Part shown: positions 63,444-64,000 of the stretch, piece by piece
Numbering within the stretch: the first letter of the stretch is position 1
Layout: every line of letters starts with the position of its first letter
Assembly: GCF_947487575.1 (NCBI RefSeq)
Contig: NZ_CANKXG010000007.1
Coordinates: forward strand, 1-64,000
Length of the DNA: 64,000 nucleotides
Direction of reading: 5' to 3'
Source: an uncultured Algibacter sp.
GTDB lineage: Bacteria > Bacteroidota > Bacteroidia > Flavobacteriales > Flavobacteriaceae
The notes under the pieces: generated by a model
Database searches by the model: none
What the model saw: only the letters and a program-made list of their open reading frames with translations
What the model was told of the DNA's origin: nothing
Made by a program: the position numbers and the translations under genes

Positions 63444-63624
63444 GAATTTTTTTGATTTTTTTTTAAAATGAAGTTATTAATTGAGTCTTGAATTCTTATT
63501 AGGATTAATGTAAAAGTAGTATTTACACAATTATAAAATTAAAACTAATCAAGCATTTTTTGTAAATACAATAAGTTATTCTTTTAATATTTAATTGTTT
63601 TTTCTTAAACGATATTAATTAGCC

Positions 63625-63638
63625 ATGACTTTTGTCAT
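63625..63638. promoter_or_regulatory. Small palindrome in the divergent gap before the CBS gene
   Basis: ATGAC-TTTT-GTCAT is a perfect 5-bp inverted repeat. It lies 57 bases before the CBS start, in the 251-base gap between it and the GH3 gene. Too short to assign to a protein; no promoter is clear in the gap. Confidence 0.3.
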
Positions 63639-63694
63639 ACAATTTCACTCTTTGGTTTGGTAACTTTAAAAAACTAAATTAAAACTAGAATGTC

Positions 63695-64000
63695 ATGATA
63701 AGAAAAGCACCAATTTCAATGATAATGACTCAGGATGTCATAACATTAAAAAAAACAGATAATTTAGAAACTGCTGAACAATTATTTAAGAAGCATAAAA
63801 TAAGGCATATTCCTGTTGTTAATATTAATACAATTATAGGTATGCTTAGCTATACCGATTTACTTAGATTAAGCTTTGCAGATGTTACAAATGATAATGA
63901 TACCTCTGCTGATGTTATGATATATAATACTTTAACTATAGGGCAAGTAATGAAAAGAAGTGTTATTTCTGTCTCTCCATCTAACTCGATAAAAGAGGTC
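63695..64000 (+). CDS. CBS-domain protein (5' part, cut by the window end)
   Basis: The first 102 codons are open to the edge. The product begins MIRKAPISMIMTQDVITL, then TDNLETAEQLFKKHKIRHIPVV and GMLSYTDLLRLSF, a complete first CBS motif, followed by TIGQVMKRSVISVSPSNSIKEV, the beginning of a second. CBS pairs bind adenosine nucleotides and regulate partner domains. Whether another domain follows cannot be seen. The ATG at 63695 gives the usual start; an ATG four bases upstream hits a stop at once. Confidence 0.85.
   Translation, partial: MIRKAPISMIMTQDVITLKKTDNLETAEQLFKKHKIRHIPVVNINTIIGMLSYTDLLRLSFADVTNDNDTSADVMIYNTLTIGQVMKRSVISVSPSNSIKEV

Noticed and set aside
1-64000. CRISPR array, phage, toxin-antitoxin or restriction genes
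   Set aside because: No regularly spaced direct repeats, no Cas, integrase, phage structural or restriction motifs were seen; the only tandem repeats are the three MraZ boxes.

Overview
The window comes from a member of the Bacteroidota, most likely a marine or soil Flavobacteriaceae. It is AT-rich. Supporting signs are a SusC/SusD pair, a hybrid two-component regulator, a type IX secretion sorting tail, a class II HMG-CoA reductase (mevalonate pathway), an mraZ-to-ftsZ cell-wall cluster with Bacteroidota-style long MraY and FtsZ, and promoters of the TTG-N20-TAnnTTTG type (clearest in front of tRNA-Phe). Nearly all of the first 45 kb is core genome; the last 19 kb is an accessory glycan locus.

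Layout. 1-379: a possible insertion-sequence end, a terminator and tRNA-Phe (minus). 380-8201: coaX, an outer-membrane protein, a TPR protein, lptC, a small membrane protein, a CorC/HlyC-type protein and a PpiD-like foldase, which together read as an envelope-biogenesis run. 8280-10518 (minus): a GHMP kinase and HMG-CoA reductase of the mevalonate pathway. 10736-17420: a dipeptidyl peptidase, two POT peptide transporters and two thioredoxin-fold proteins; the peptidase can make the dipeptides that the transporters import. 17425-22348 (minus): surE, a small membrane protein, lpxB, an NlpC/P60 lipoprotein and comEC. 22513-28285: a tail-specific protease, an OppC-like permease, a YiaK-like dehydrogenase, engB and an alpha/beta hydrolase.

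28520-44105 is the dcw cluster: mraZ, rsmH, ftsL, ftsI, murE, mraY, murD, ftsW, murG, murC, ftsQ, ftsA, ftsZ. It has a very clean MraZ operator (three 10-bp direct repeats) over the presumed promoter. murF, ddl and murB are absent. Five membrane-division or regulatory genes (mraZ, ftsL, ftsI, ftsW, ftsQ) use TTG or GTG starts while every mur gene uses ATG. A REP-like element fills the mraY-murD gap and runs into the murD start codon. The cluster is followed by a GatB/YqeY-domain gene and tRNA-Arg(TCG).

45297-63443 is a compact xylan-utilisation locus: a small T9SS-secreted protein of unknown function, a hybrid two-component system, a GH3 with PA14 insert (probable beta-xylosidase), SusC, SusD, a TIG-domain surface glycan-binding lipoprotein, a GH10 endo-xylanase lipoprotein and, convergent to these, a second GH3. 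The model is that surface GH10 cuts xylan, SusCD and the TIG lipoprotein bind and import oligosaccharides, GH3 enzymes finish them in the periplasm, and the hybrid sensor controls expression. The window ends inside a CBS-domain gene.

I did not find a clearly undescribed multi-gene system. The best leads are the orphan T9SS protein, the REP element embedded in the dcw cluster, the start-codon pattern in division genes, an 18-bp operator-like palindrome before the YiaK-like gene, a terminator encoded inside the 3' end of comEC, and a hairpin between the glycan-binding protein and the xylanase.
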